A stretch of DNA of 64,000 nt from the NCBI GenBank assembly GCA_025331125.1, contig JAOALB010000175.1, positions 37,937 to 101,936 on the forward strand, in the 5' to 3' direction. Under the pieces are notes generated by a model, which was not told where the DNA came from, searched no databases, and saw only the letters and a program-made list of their open reading frames with translations. Positions 53,814 through 64,000 of this stretch are shown one piece after another. Every line of letters starts with the position of its first letter. Position 1 is the stretch's first letter. The DNA is from Mycogone perniciosa. Its lineage: Eukaryota > Ascomycota > Sordariomycetes > Hypocreales > Hypocreaceae. A program made the position numbers and the translations under genes.

Positions 53814-54864
53814 TTATGAAGTCTGCCTTCATCTCCATATGACCCTTGGAATGCCTGTTTCTTTGCATTCTGCTTCTTAGTTACAATAAAAGTCTAAAAA
53901 CCAATACAAAATCGAGTTGTTTTTATTTCCTTGATTCTCTTTTATTTTGATTACATTTTACTTCTTTTACAGTTAACTCCTGGTTCTATTGCGACGAATA
54001 CTGGCCGAATAGCACTTCATTTATATCAATCACGAATTCCCACACATATCTGCCTCGTGGTCGCTATAGGTGGCATGGTCGACGCACGTCCGAGCTTTTA
54101 AGCCTTTTCACGTCGAAGTCCATGCCCGCGAGTTTCGCATTTCTGGTGGCGCTAGGGAAGAGCCTCCGTGGAAATTCAGAAGAGGTCACAAGACACGCTC
54201 GTTACAAAACAGCAGGTGGAAAACGACTGAAAACCCAGGAGTGAGCTCCAGAAAACACCGTTAATAGTTCAACAATCAGGAGAAGTGGGAAACCGGATAT
54301 ACCGATTGATCGTGGGAGGGCGGCTGTGGCAGTGCGACATCCAGGAGGAACCGATGAGAGTGCCTCTTCGGTGTCGATGGGTGTCCCGGTGTCCTTGTCT
54401 CCTCATTAATCTCGGCCCTTCGCATGTTTGTTGTATCCCCAATGCTCAGGCTATCGCCGACTCCCACTATGCACTTGTCTTTTTGTCCTCCTTTCGGTAG
54501 CCGGCCGTGTCTGCCGCCCATGCTCCATATACCGCACCGGCAAAATCCAATTGTATGACTCCACACTTCCCGCGGAGGAGATAAAGGAATTTAGTAGATA
54601 GCCGAGCAGTAACGCTCCGGGAAGTTGGTCCTATGCTACTGAACTCGTTTCGGTGATGTCAGCATCTGGGTGAGAGTAGTGTTTTCTTCAAGGCAGTCAA
54701 TGATCAGCACCTCTTGTCTGTCATATAGTCCATAATCTCAATGAGCACCAGTCATGAGCCAATCTACTATTCATTCTTCAGGCACGAACCGTCCCTGTGC
54801 TCTAGTACGATGTATCATGCTATCTCACTCCCAAGACAAATAGGCTATTTTCCTTGTTACCTGA
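53814..54864. other. Intergenic, no gene recognised
   Basis: Between the 3' ends of two convergent genes. Two short plus-strand ORFs and one minus ORF have no recognisable content. Confidence 0.45.
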
Positions 54865-55989
54865 TCATACTTCCAGCCTTGGTACACAATATCTGAAACA
54901 ATCTCCTATTGGCAGCTCTTGGCCTTGCTCTGGCTGAGCCATCTCCACAGCTTCATCAAAGTCCTTTTCTCTTTTCATAAAGTCCGCAGGGCCACTAAAT
55001 TCGTTGGCATTCACCCACCGATTCTTAAGCCATCCCTTGAAAACCTTCTCTTTTGAGCGATGTGGCGAAGGGACCCAGGAAATAAATTCGTCCGGGCATC
55101 TATCCCAATAGTGATATCGAGGACTCATCGGACGATCCGTGTCATAGTTGCAAGCCGTGCAGTTCGGCGCGTTGAAGACGATAGATCGATTAAAATCGAT
55201 CAACAGGACCTTTTCGACCGTTTGCGCCTCAAGGTTTAGTCCGACAAGGATGATGTTCCTTGGTGCAAAGTCTTTTTGATCCACTTGGTTAAATAGCACC
55301 GTGGTGTAGGCCTCTAAAGTCTGCGCAAAAATCTCCAATCGTAGCGCCGGGTTAAGGCGAAGAACTTCGCCGTTCTCTAATAGGGACCACATACTTTTAC
55401 CCGTGACCCGTTCTATGAGTATCATACGGACTGATCTCTCGACACCAGAAAGGCTCATATTGAAAGTCCAAGACCCAAAGTATTTTGGCGCAAACTTGCC
55501 GTCGATATTGGACCGCTTCAACTGCTCATATGCGGCCGCTTCTCGACTGTAGTCATGGTCCGCCTCCCACGGAAGGTCAACGGGGAACCCAGTTTCCTTA
55601 TCCATATAGGAGTAGTAGAGAGGGTCATAGATTTTTGCTATGTATGTCTGCTCCTTGTCTTCGTCAAGATAGCAACGCACGAGCTGAGCGCCACGCTCAT
55701 CTCCACAAGCGATGGCACCAATGATGTGAAGGTTGTGGACTGTTGTATCTGAATGGGGATTTGTCTCTTCGGCCGGACGTTTGAGACACCGTTCGGTCGG
55801 GTAACACTTGATCAGCTCCTCGCATTTGGCTTTTTGAGGCCAGATGTCTCTGTGGTATCCATTCCCATATGGCTCTGGCGGGGTGTGTCGCTTGATGAAT
55901 AGGATGAGTTCGCTGCAGTAAGGGAGTGCTGGACGTTGAGGATCGGGAGGATTGTCCCACTCGCTGAGGGACTTGTAGCCAGTAGGCAT
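54865..55989 (-). CDS. Protein-kinase-like (PKL fold) protein, 374 aa
   Basis: Intronless, ATG at 55989 in good context (GCAAAATGCC). After an 85-residue head come TYIAKIYDPLYY (candidate ATP Lys119), SREAAAYEQL (Glu150 or Glu155 as its partner), FAPKYFGSWTF, MILIERVTGKSMWSLL (hinge), DQKDFAPRNIIL (catalytic-loop Asp240 and Asn245) and VLLIDFNRSIVF (metal Asp265 in DFN). This set is complete and fits the fungal kinase-like group related to aminoglycoside phosphotransferases rather than classical Ser/Thr kinases. The rest is a fungal-specific C-terminal extension. Probably an active phosphotransferase; substrate unknown. Confidence 0.8.
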   Translation of the reverse strand: MPTGYKSLSEWDNPPDPQRPALPYCSELILFIKRHTPPEPYGNGYHRDIWPQKAKCEELIKCYPTERCLKRPAEETNPHSDTTVHNLHIIGAIACGDERGAQLVRCYLDEDKEQTYIAKIYDPLYYSYMDKETGFPVDLPWEADHDYSREAAAYEQLKRSNIDGKFAPKYFGSWTFNMSLSGVERSVRMILIERVTGKSMWSLLENGEVLRLNPALRLEIFAQTLEAYTTVLFNQVDQKDFAPRNIILVGLNLEAQTVEKVLLIDFNRSIVFNAPNCTACNYDTDRPMSPRYHYWDRCPDEFISWVPSPHRSKEKVFKGWLKNRWVNANEFSGPADFMKREKDFDEAVEMAQPEQGQELPIGDCFRYCVPRLEV

Positions 55990-57625
55990 TTTGCGACGAC
56001 AAAGGATCCTTCACAGTCGAAGTTCTCCAGGTATTCGGCCAAGTGAACGTGGGAGAATGCTGGACGTTTTTTTCCAGCTCATTCGAAAAACTAGTAAAAA
56101 GCGAGTAGGAAATGTTTGAGGTTTCAAGCAGGATGTTACGGATCATATGCTTTTATATCTTTGCATTGGCAAGGCAGAGAATGGTATCCGCCCCACTGAT
56201 AAATCAGTACAAACGGCGCTTTACAATATTCAGTAATAAAGGCTGTATATCACTAACTGATATGAACCTCTACCCTCCGCACTAAGTATTTTACCAGGGT
56301 GGTAATGTATCTTATTTTAGTTGATTTCCTAATTGGACAAACCACCGGGTTTACCTCGGTGCTGCCTACAAGTATGACCATCAAAGAGACTGTACTGTAC
56401 TAGTACTCCGTACTTCGTACTCGTACAGTTGTTAGGGAGTTAGCGCCGACCTTCGTTCACGGTCCCTGAGTTGTCCTCCGATTGGACGCCTCTAATTTTA
56501 GGGACAGCAGGCAGCATCTGGCGGGTACCTACTTTTCTTTAGAGTAGCCAATTGACAATCGACGTGCGGGGTTTGTACGCTTAGTGGTGCTGTGGCATGT
56601 ACGGAGCACGAGGTACTTGCCGCGGCTGTACATACCACTATGTACCATCCATGTACACCCCACAAGGATCAAAAAGCACATCCTAGCTCCAGCAGGCTAA
56701 TATTGATTGGCTTATAGAGACGCAAAAATCTGCAAATTGGTGGCTCTCCAAGGAGATGCTATCTGGTTGCGCTGATCTTGAGTTAATCAAGTCGCTATAC
56801 TTCACCACACAAGCATTCTATAGCAAGATGATTGTTTAGCTACATGTTGAGTAAAGGGGGTAAATAGTGAAATAAGTATTTCGTTGTGCTATTTGATCCT
56901 TGTGGGGTGTAGGCATTGGTGGACAAGGTACGAAGTACATACCACAAGGATCTCAAAGGTTAGCTTGGTTACTCCCACGATAGGTACCTGCTATCTGATT
57001 GGTTCGCCCTGCATTAAGTATCCTTCCTATGATACAATATGAACAGATACAAAGGCCAAACTCAAAAGCTCGTAAAATAAATAAATCACTGATTCAAATA
57101 GCCAGAATTAGATAGTTAAGAGTTCAAATGTCTCGAATAAGCCGGTTGATTGCGCTTTTGAAGGAAAATATAGCATTTTAGGGGGGGTACGAGGTGTGCA
57201 TTATGTAGCATTGTTCTGGTACTTAATTATAATCCAATTTAATATGGCAATTTTAGTGTACTATGTATGCAAAGGCTTATTTGTACCAAGCTAACTTTGG
57301 CGAGATCCCTGCTGTATGTACTCCGTATGCTCCCCCTTTTTTCTTGATTTATTGATAATGACCTGATAGTGAATCGCGGCTTTGTTATGTATGTACTCCG
57401 TTCACGTCCAGTCATTCTGTGGCTAATTATAGCCTCATGTACAGCCTCAATCTAGGGCTGCAGCGTTCTAACGGGCTTCACCATCTCAGATAGACGAACT
57501 TTCTACGACATTTTCTCTCATCGCCACTCCCCAGCAAGCCTGTTGTGTATTAATTCCCCTCTCCCTTGGCCACTACGAGTAGATGGATTGGGGTAGGTGA
57601 CTTCGCCCGTCGCCCCGCTCTATAG
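55990..57625. other. Intergenic up to the AT-rich block
   Basis: Contains the MITE at 56656-56909, a related terminus-like scrap at 56937-56957 (ACCACAAGGATCTCAAA) and TACTCCGTA motifs at 56404 and 57319. No gene seen. Confidence 0.45.
56656..56909. mobile_element. 254-bp MITE with long inverted termini
   Basis: CACCCCACAAGGATCAAA at 56656 is repeated inverted at the right end (finishing 56909); with outer TA and inner bases the match extends to 27 bp with one mismatch. TA flanks both ends, the Tc1/mariner target. No ORF. Unrelated in sequence to copies A-E. Confidence 0.85.
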
Positions 57626-58479
57626 TATTAATAAATAAATTAACTAAACTTAATATATTAAACTTTAATAATACTATTAATAACTATATAACTTTAAAAC
57701 TAATAAAATATATAGGCTATAACTAAACTATTATTATATAAAAGGATATAAATAGAAAGTATAAGAAATTAACCTATAATATAAATAAAGTATATTAGAT
57801 TTCTTAAAGGAAACGGAATTAAAAGTATAATAAACTATTTTATAAAGTTTAAATTAATTAAATTAATTTATTAAAAGACTATAAAGACTATATTAAAGTT
57901 ATATTTATTATAAATATATTTTTTAAGATAGTTTCTTTATATTTTATAAAGATTTATAATATATTAATTATTAATTATTAATTAATAAATCTTTTAAGAC
58001 TTTATTAATTTAATAAAAAGAAGGTATAGCTTTAAAGCAAAGATTATTTAATTAAATAGTAAGATTTTTAAGGGAAAGGTTGAATAATAAATGAATTAAA
58101 AGAAAGTATTAAAAGAAAGGTTAATATTAAATATTGAATATAAAATAATAGTGTTAAATAATTAAAAAGTCCTATTATTAAAAGATTAAAGGTAATAAAA
58201 ATAGCAGTAAATCTTTTTTATAATTTATAGAAAATTATAATAGAAATAGTATATTATTTAAAAGATTAAATATTAAAGGACAGAAATAAATAAAAGAGTT
58301 TATTTAAGTATACAATTAATAAGAAACTATAAATAAGTTATTTTAAAATATATGGCTGCAGAGTATATAATGTAATTTTAAATATTTAATTTAAAAAAGA
58401 ATTAAGGAAATGAAAGTTAAAAGTTTAAATTAATTACGTTATTAAATATAAATCTATAGATATATTTAAAATTTAAGTC

Positions 58480-58641
58480 TATCACGGCACACGGAACAGC
58501 GGGTCAAGGTGATATCTTTGTTGTGCCTTGAACAAGGGAAGAAGCTATGAGAATGTGGTTCGAAGGTGTAGGACCAAGCCATCACGTGAGGACGCACGTG
58601 ATGCTGATGAGTCATCAGAGGGCAGGTTTGGTGCCGTGACA
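58480..58641. mobile_element. Small solo-LTR-like insertion (162 bp) with 5-bp duplication
   Basis: Begins TATCACGGCAC and ends GTGCCGTGACA, inverted ends one change from TGTCACGGCAC; flanked by AAGTC on both sides (58475-58479 and 58642-58646). GC content is normal, in stark contrast to its surroundings. The G-to-A change in the first TG may itself be RIP-like. It could also be a short TIR element. Confidence 0.8.
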
Positions 58642-61027
58642 AAGTCTTTCATAAAGGAAAGGTTATTTTAATTGATAATATTATTTTTAATAGAAAGAAA
58701 ACGTTAATTTAATTATTAGTATTAATTAATTAATTAATTATTGAATAAAGATTTTAAAGGATTAAAGAAAAAATAAAATTATCTTTAATAATAAAATTAA
58801 TTAAGATTTAAAGGGAAAAAGTAAAGGGGAGGGAAAAGATATAATTTTTAAAGAGAATAGTTATTAATATAAGCTGCTATTTCTTTAAATAAAGGCAGAT
58901 TAAATAATTAAATAAAAAAGGAAATAATAAAGGTAATTAAGTTAATAAATTAATAGATAAAGAAAAAGTTAAGGCGCTAAAGGAAGTTAGGTTAATACTA
59001 TTAATAAAACTGAATAATTATTATTTAAAGGCAGTCTTTACAGCTATTTTGTTTATTTAGTTTAAAGGGGTAGGGAAAGTAGGAAATATAGCCTTTATAG
59101 CCTTTAATATATAATATAAATATTTTAAATAATTTAATTAATAAAATAAAGAAAAATATAAAGGAGTTAAATTTCTAGTTATATATAGGTTTTTATATAT
59201 AAAATTAATAGAGATAGCCTTTTTATTAAATATAAAAGGCAGTTAATTATATATAAATATTTTATAAGTATAAAGAGATCTCTTTATAAAGGCTATAACT
59301 TTAATTAAAATATTAATTAAAGTATTAATAGTAATAATAGTAAAATATAACTTTAAGCTTAAATTAATAAATACTATTAATATATTTATTAACTATAAGT
59401 TAGATGAAGTTATTTATATAAAAGTATTATTTAAATTTAAAAAGTAAAATAAACTATTAAAATTAAAAAAGGTATTATATAAATTATAAAGATTACTTTT
59501 AATATAGTAAGAGCAGTTTATATAAATATTTAAAAAGTTAAGGTTTAAAAAGGTTTTTTAAAAACTTTATATTATAATTGAAATAAAAGTAATTATTTTC
59601 TTTTTGAAAAATAATATTATTAAAGTATATTAATAATAAAATAAAAATAAAGTAAAAAAAGTAATTAATAGTTTTAAATTAAAATATAAAATAAACTTTA
59701 TTTGTAATTTAAATAGTCTTTTAATATTTATATACTATAAAATTATAAAAAAAAGGTTTTAATTAATTTAGAATATATATATTAATAAAATCATTTATAA
59801 ATTTAAAATTAATAGTTAAAAGAAACTACTTTAAACTTTAATAAATTAAAAAAGGTTTAAGCTATTATTAAAAATAGCTATAACAGTATTAATTAAAATA
59901 TATTAATAAAAAGTAAGTTAATATAGTTTATAGCTAGATTAACTTAACTTAATATTATATTTATTGCCTTTTAATTAATAAAATTCCTTTTTCACTTTAA
60001 TACTTTATATTATAAAGCAGTAAATTATTTGATAAAGTATTTCTTTTATATTTAAATATTTATACTTTAACTTAATAGTATAGGTTTTATTAATATATTC
60101 CTGTATTTAAATAAACCTTTATGTATTCATAATATAATTAGTTAAAAGAGCTTTTAAAAATATATAATAAAACCATTCAATAAAATAATTGTATAAAAAG
60201 TATTAAAATAGGCTATTATTATTATATTAAATATAAAGGTTAAATTCTTTATTATTTTAAAAGGAGTTAAAAAAGCTATTTTTATAAACAGACTTTTAAA
60301 GCTATTAAATATTTAGTTAAATAACCTTTTAAAATAAAATATAATAATTTATAAATAATTAAACTGTTAATAAAAAGAGTAATAAAGCTAATAATTAAGT
60401 TAAAATATATTGATATTTATTAATATTAACTATATTAAAAAGTTTAAAAAGGAAAAGTTAAAGTTAAAGAGAAGTAGGAGAATAATTGCAGATAAAGTAA
60501 TAAAGGCATTTAATAAAAAGAAATATTAAAGATTTATTAAAATATTAAACTTTAAAGATATTTAAAAAAGGATTAGAAATAAAGTAAAACTTAAAAAAGT
60601 AAAAGATTAGTACATAAATTAAATTATAGTTAAAAGAAAGCAAATTAAATAAATTATTAAATTAAAATGTATTAATAAAAAGATTATTAATAATAATAAA
60701 ATAACTATTAAATATTATTAAAAAAAGTTATTAATATTAATAGAAAAAAGGCTATTATTATTAATAAAAAGGCTATTAATACTAATAAATAAATTATTAA
60801 TATTAATATAAAACGCTATTAATATTATAGTAAATAATACTATTAAAGCTATTAAAGTTAACTTAATAAAAAAGATATTAATAATAGAAAATTACTATAC
60901 TTATAATTTATAGTAAAAAGAATTATAGTTAAAGTAAAAATAGATTTATTTAAAGGGGTAAATTAAATAGTATAAATTAATTGAAGAATTAGCAGTAAAA
61001 GGAAATATAAAGGATATTACTTATAAG

Positions 61028-61084
61028 AATACTAGAAGGGTTTAAGCGAGCAGTAAGAAAAACACAATACATTCTTCTAGTATT
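61028..61084. repeat. Inverted repeat in AT block
   Basis: AATACTAGAAG (61028-61038) and CTTCTAGTATT (61074-61084) are exact reverse complements around a 35-bp spacer that is less AT-rich than its surroundings. Possibly the remains of a tiny element. Confidence 0.5.
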
Positions 61085-63923
61085 ATAAATTAACTGGCTA
61101 GGAAACTATTAGTAATTAAGGATTATTATTTTAAAGATAATAATAAAAGAAATAAATAAAGATAGAATTTAAATACTATTTAATCCTTATAAAGTAAAAT
61201 AAGTATTAAGTATATAATATTAATATATACAATAAGTATAACTTTAATAGTATATATAAAGTATAAAAGCAAGTAATCTATATTATTAAAGAAACTAATT
61301 TTAATTTAATTTAGGCTGCAATAAAGTTAATATATAATCCTATATAAAGATATATCTTATACTATATATCTTATAAATATATACCCTTTTAACGTCAATA
61401 GGTTTACTGCTATATTAAATAATATTATAACTTTAGCTAAGAAGTTAATAGTTTTATTAAAATCATATATAAAAATATAAAAATATCCTTAATTTTAAGT
61501 ATTGATAACCTTTTATATTTATATTTAATATTATTATAAATAATTTAAAAAAAGGAAAAAGATTATTATTAAAAAGCTACTGTTATATAAATATAGTAAT
61601 ATAGTATATTTATAACCTAATAATATTAGTTTGATAATATTATAATAAACATTAATTATATAGCTTTTAACCCTTTTACTTAATAATATTAATTTATAGT
61701 TACTACTTTATTAATTTTAATTAAAATATAGCTTTAACCTTTTTACTTTTATTAAAGTATATTTATATAGCAGTATATATTACTATATAGTTATTTTATC
61801 TTTTAAAGACTCAAAGTAAATAAAGCCTATAATAAATTAAATATTTACCTATATTAATAGCTTATAAAACCTTTAATAAATATATTATTATTGTCTTTAA
61901 AAAGGTTTATTAATAGCTATATATACTTAAGATTTTAATAAACTACTCCTTTATATTTAAAGACTTAATTTTATATAAAATCTTTATAAAAGACTAACTA
62001 TTAAATAATAAAAAACTTATTATATTAATTATACCTTAACCCTTTAATAGTAATAATAACTTTAATAATAATAATAATAGTAATAATAATAGTAGCTTTA
62101 TAGTAATATAATAGCTATTATAATAGCTATAATAAAAAAGACTATAAAGGCAGCTATAAAGGTAAAAGAATAATAGCAGTAATAAAGCTATTATATAAAT
62201 ATTATTATAATAGTTATATATATAGCTAAAAGGTTAGCCTTAAAGTTAACCTTTTATATATTAGCTTAGCTTTAATATATCATAAGTCCCTTTATAATTA
62301 AAGATTAAAAGCTTATAGCCAATATTATAAAGGCTTAAAATATTTAGTTAATATTTTAAAGGTTATAGTAAATTGCAGGTTATAAAGGCTTTTGGTTAAT
62401 AAAGCTATATTTTTACTATAGTAATAGTAATAATAATAGTATTAACTTAAATTAAAGAGATTATTTTAGCTATATCGCTAAAATAATAATTAACTTAAAG
62501 GAATATATATAGATAAATAAAATATATATTAAAGATTTATTATTTAAAGTAATTTAATTATATTAAAATAGCTAGCTATAAATATTATATTATATACTAT
62601 AATTAACTGTTTTATAAAAGAGTAAACTATGTATTAAATAAAATTATAGGCAGAGCTTCTATATATATATAAACTATTTATGTTAATAATAATTTACATT
62701 TATTTTAATAATATTACTTTATAAAGAATTATAAATATTATTTTACTTTTTAAATTTTTTAATTATTTTTAACTTGAATATAATAAATTTATTTTATAAA
62801 ATTATTATAAACTTTTTAACTAAGGTTTTTAAAATAAAAGAATTATTTTCATTTATAAGTTTATTACTTCTATAAATCAAAATAATAATAATATTCTTTT
62901 AGGTTTTCAAGTAAAAAGTATTAATTTTTAAAAAATATTAATATTGTTAATTTAAATTCTTAATTTATAAAACTTAATAACGAAGGTTTAAAATTATTTA
63001 TTTATTATATCGTAAATATTAAACTTTTAAATAATAATAAATGTTTATACTTTTATTTCTAATATTAAATTTACTTTTAAAGTTATTAATTTATTATTTT
63101 AAAATACTACTATTTTTAATTTTAATACATTTATTAATTATATTATATGAACTTTAAACTTTATATTATATAAACGTTAAACTCTTTATAATAATAATAT
63201 GCTCAACCCTTTTTTATTATAAACTTATAGTAAACTTAAAGGCTAAAGGACTTATATATAATATACCTTTTACTAAATATATACTTTTAAAGGTTATATT
63301 AATATCTTTATAATAAGCCCTTTTTATTATAATTATCCCCTTTTTATATAAAAGCAACTTTAACTATATATTAAATTAATTCTAGTTTATTATACTAAAT
63401 TACCTTATATTTTTACATTTATATAACTTTCTCATTCCTTTTTATTTATACCTTTTTGTTATTAAGAAATTATTATTCTATTATTTCATATTCTTTCTTT
63501 TTTTAAGTTTAATTTTCAAATATATCTTTACTACTATATCTTTATATTTTAAGCGTTTTACTTATATTTTACTTTTATATTATAAAGATATTGCCTATTG
63601 AAAAAAATAAAAAAGTATTATTAGTATATTTAAATTAAAGTATATCTTAACTAAATTAAGGAAATCGTTTTAATTAAACTTTAATATTTATGTTATTTAT
63701 ATATATTTATTATAATTAATTAAAATTAATAAATAAAATAATCTTAAAACGCTTATTAAATACATAGTAATTATTCATATATTTACTGATTTTATATTTA
63801 TAAAGTATCTTTAATATATTAATTAAAATAACTTTCATAATTTATAAACATCTGCCTTTTTTAAATATTTCCTTATTTTATTATTAAAGGTTCATTTATT
63901 AATACTATATTTTATTAAGAAAT

Positions 63924-64000
<77 letters not shown>
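63924..64000. repeat. TAA trinucleotide microsatellite
   Basis: An uninterrupted run of TAA/ATA units reaching the window edge, at least 25 units. Confidence 0.95.

Larger units (their letters stand above)
57626..64000. other. Extremely AT-rich, gene-free block
   Basis: Composition changes abruptly near 57626, and from there almost every base is A or T, with TAA, TTA and ATTA dominating and CpG nearly absent. No ORF of note on either strand. This is what RIP-exhausted repeats, a centromere-like or subtelomeric AT isochore look like. The only normal-composition patch is the LTR at 58480-58641. Confidence 0.85.

Noticed and set aside
63924..64000. Terminal tandem repeat as a telomere
   Set aside because: The unit is TAA, not TTAGGG; it is a microsatellite in AT-rich DNA.

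Overview
The window looks like nuclear DNA of a filamentous ascomycete (Pezizomycotina). Genes carry short introns (about 47-73 bp) with GTANGT-type donors and CTAAC/CTGAC-like branch sites. The protein families are typical of these fungi: SAT4/rhodopsin-fungal membrane protein, MYND+DUF4470, fungal bZIPs, DUF7730-like, and a GNT1-like GT8. Repeats are C-to-T decayed in a way that resembles RIP. A class such as Eurotiomycetes is possible but cannot be fixed from sequence alone. No tRNA, rRNA, CRISPR or bacterial operon structure was seen.

Layout. 0.8-4.3 kb holds a two-exon C2H2 protein and a DUF7587-like hypothetical. 6.8-10.7 kb is a 464-bp MITE split in two by a 3,514-bp segment flanked by a 9-bp direct repeat; the segment carries a small secreted cysteine-rich protein, a 250-aa unknown, a divergent bZIP gene and another MITE. 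11.3-12.4 kb is a four-exon SAT4-type membrane protein. 14-17.3 kb has two Tc1/mariner-type transposase relics around a three-exon degenerate kinase-like gene. 17.9-25.2 kb has a coiled-coil ORF, a DUF7730-like gene, a three-exon small coiled-coil gene, a Ty1/copia relic and a hendecad-repeat coiled-coil gene. 27.2-31.2 kb has a Golgi-type glycosyltransferase, a truncated duplicate of the three-exon gene, and a DEDDy 3'-5' exonuclease. 31.4-32.9 kb is a nested stack of mobile elements: a MITE whose core is inverted, containing a solo LTR and a second complete MITE. 33-38.4 kb has a PD-(D/E)XK-like gene, a frame-broken relic, an ankyrin scrap and a six-exon MYND/DUF4470 gene with one frameshift. 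39.7-43.4 kb has a GT8 pseudogene and a LINE relic. 43.8-48.4 kb has a secreted protein, a PDDEXK_12-type nuclease relic and a second bZIP. 48.4-52.7 kb is gene-poor. 52.7-56 kb has a second PD-(D/E)XK-like gene and a second kinase-like gene. From about 57.63 kb to the end the DNA is extremely AT-rich, with no genes and one LTR-like insertion of normal composition, ending in a TAA microsatellite.

The genes do not form a pathway. The picture is an accessory, repeat-laden region: young and old MITEs, solo LTRs, LINE/copia/Tc1 relics, host genes decaying through stops that are each a G-to-A change from Trp codons, and scattered regulator, nuclease-like and secreted-protein genes. A short palindrome-like motif, TACTCCGTA, recurs at least 17 times, always outside the exons called here.
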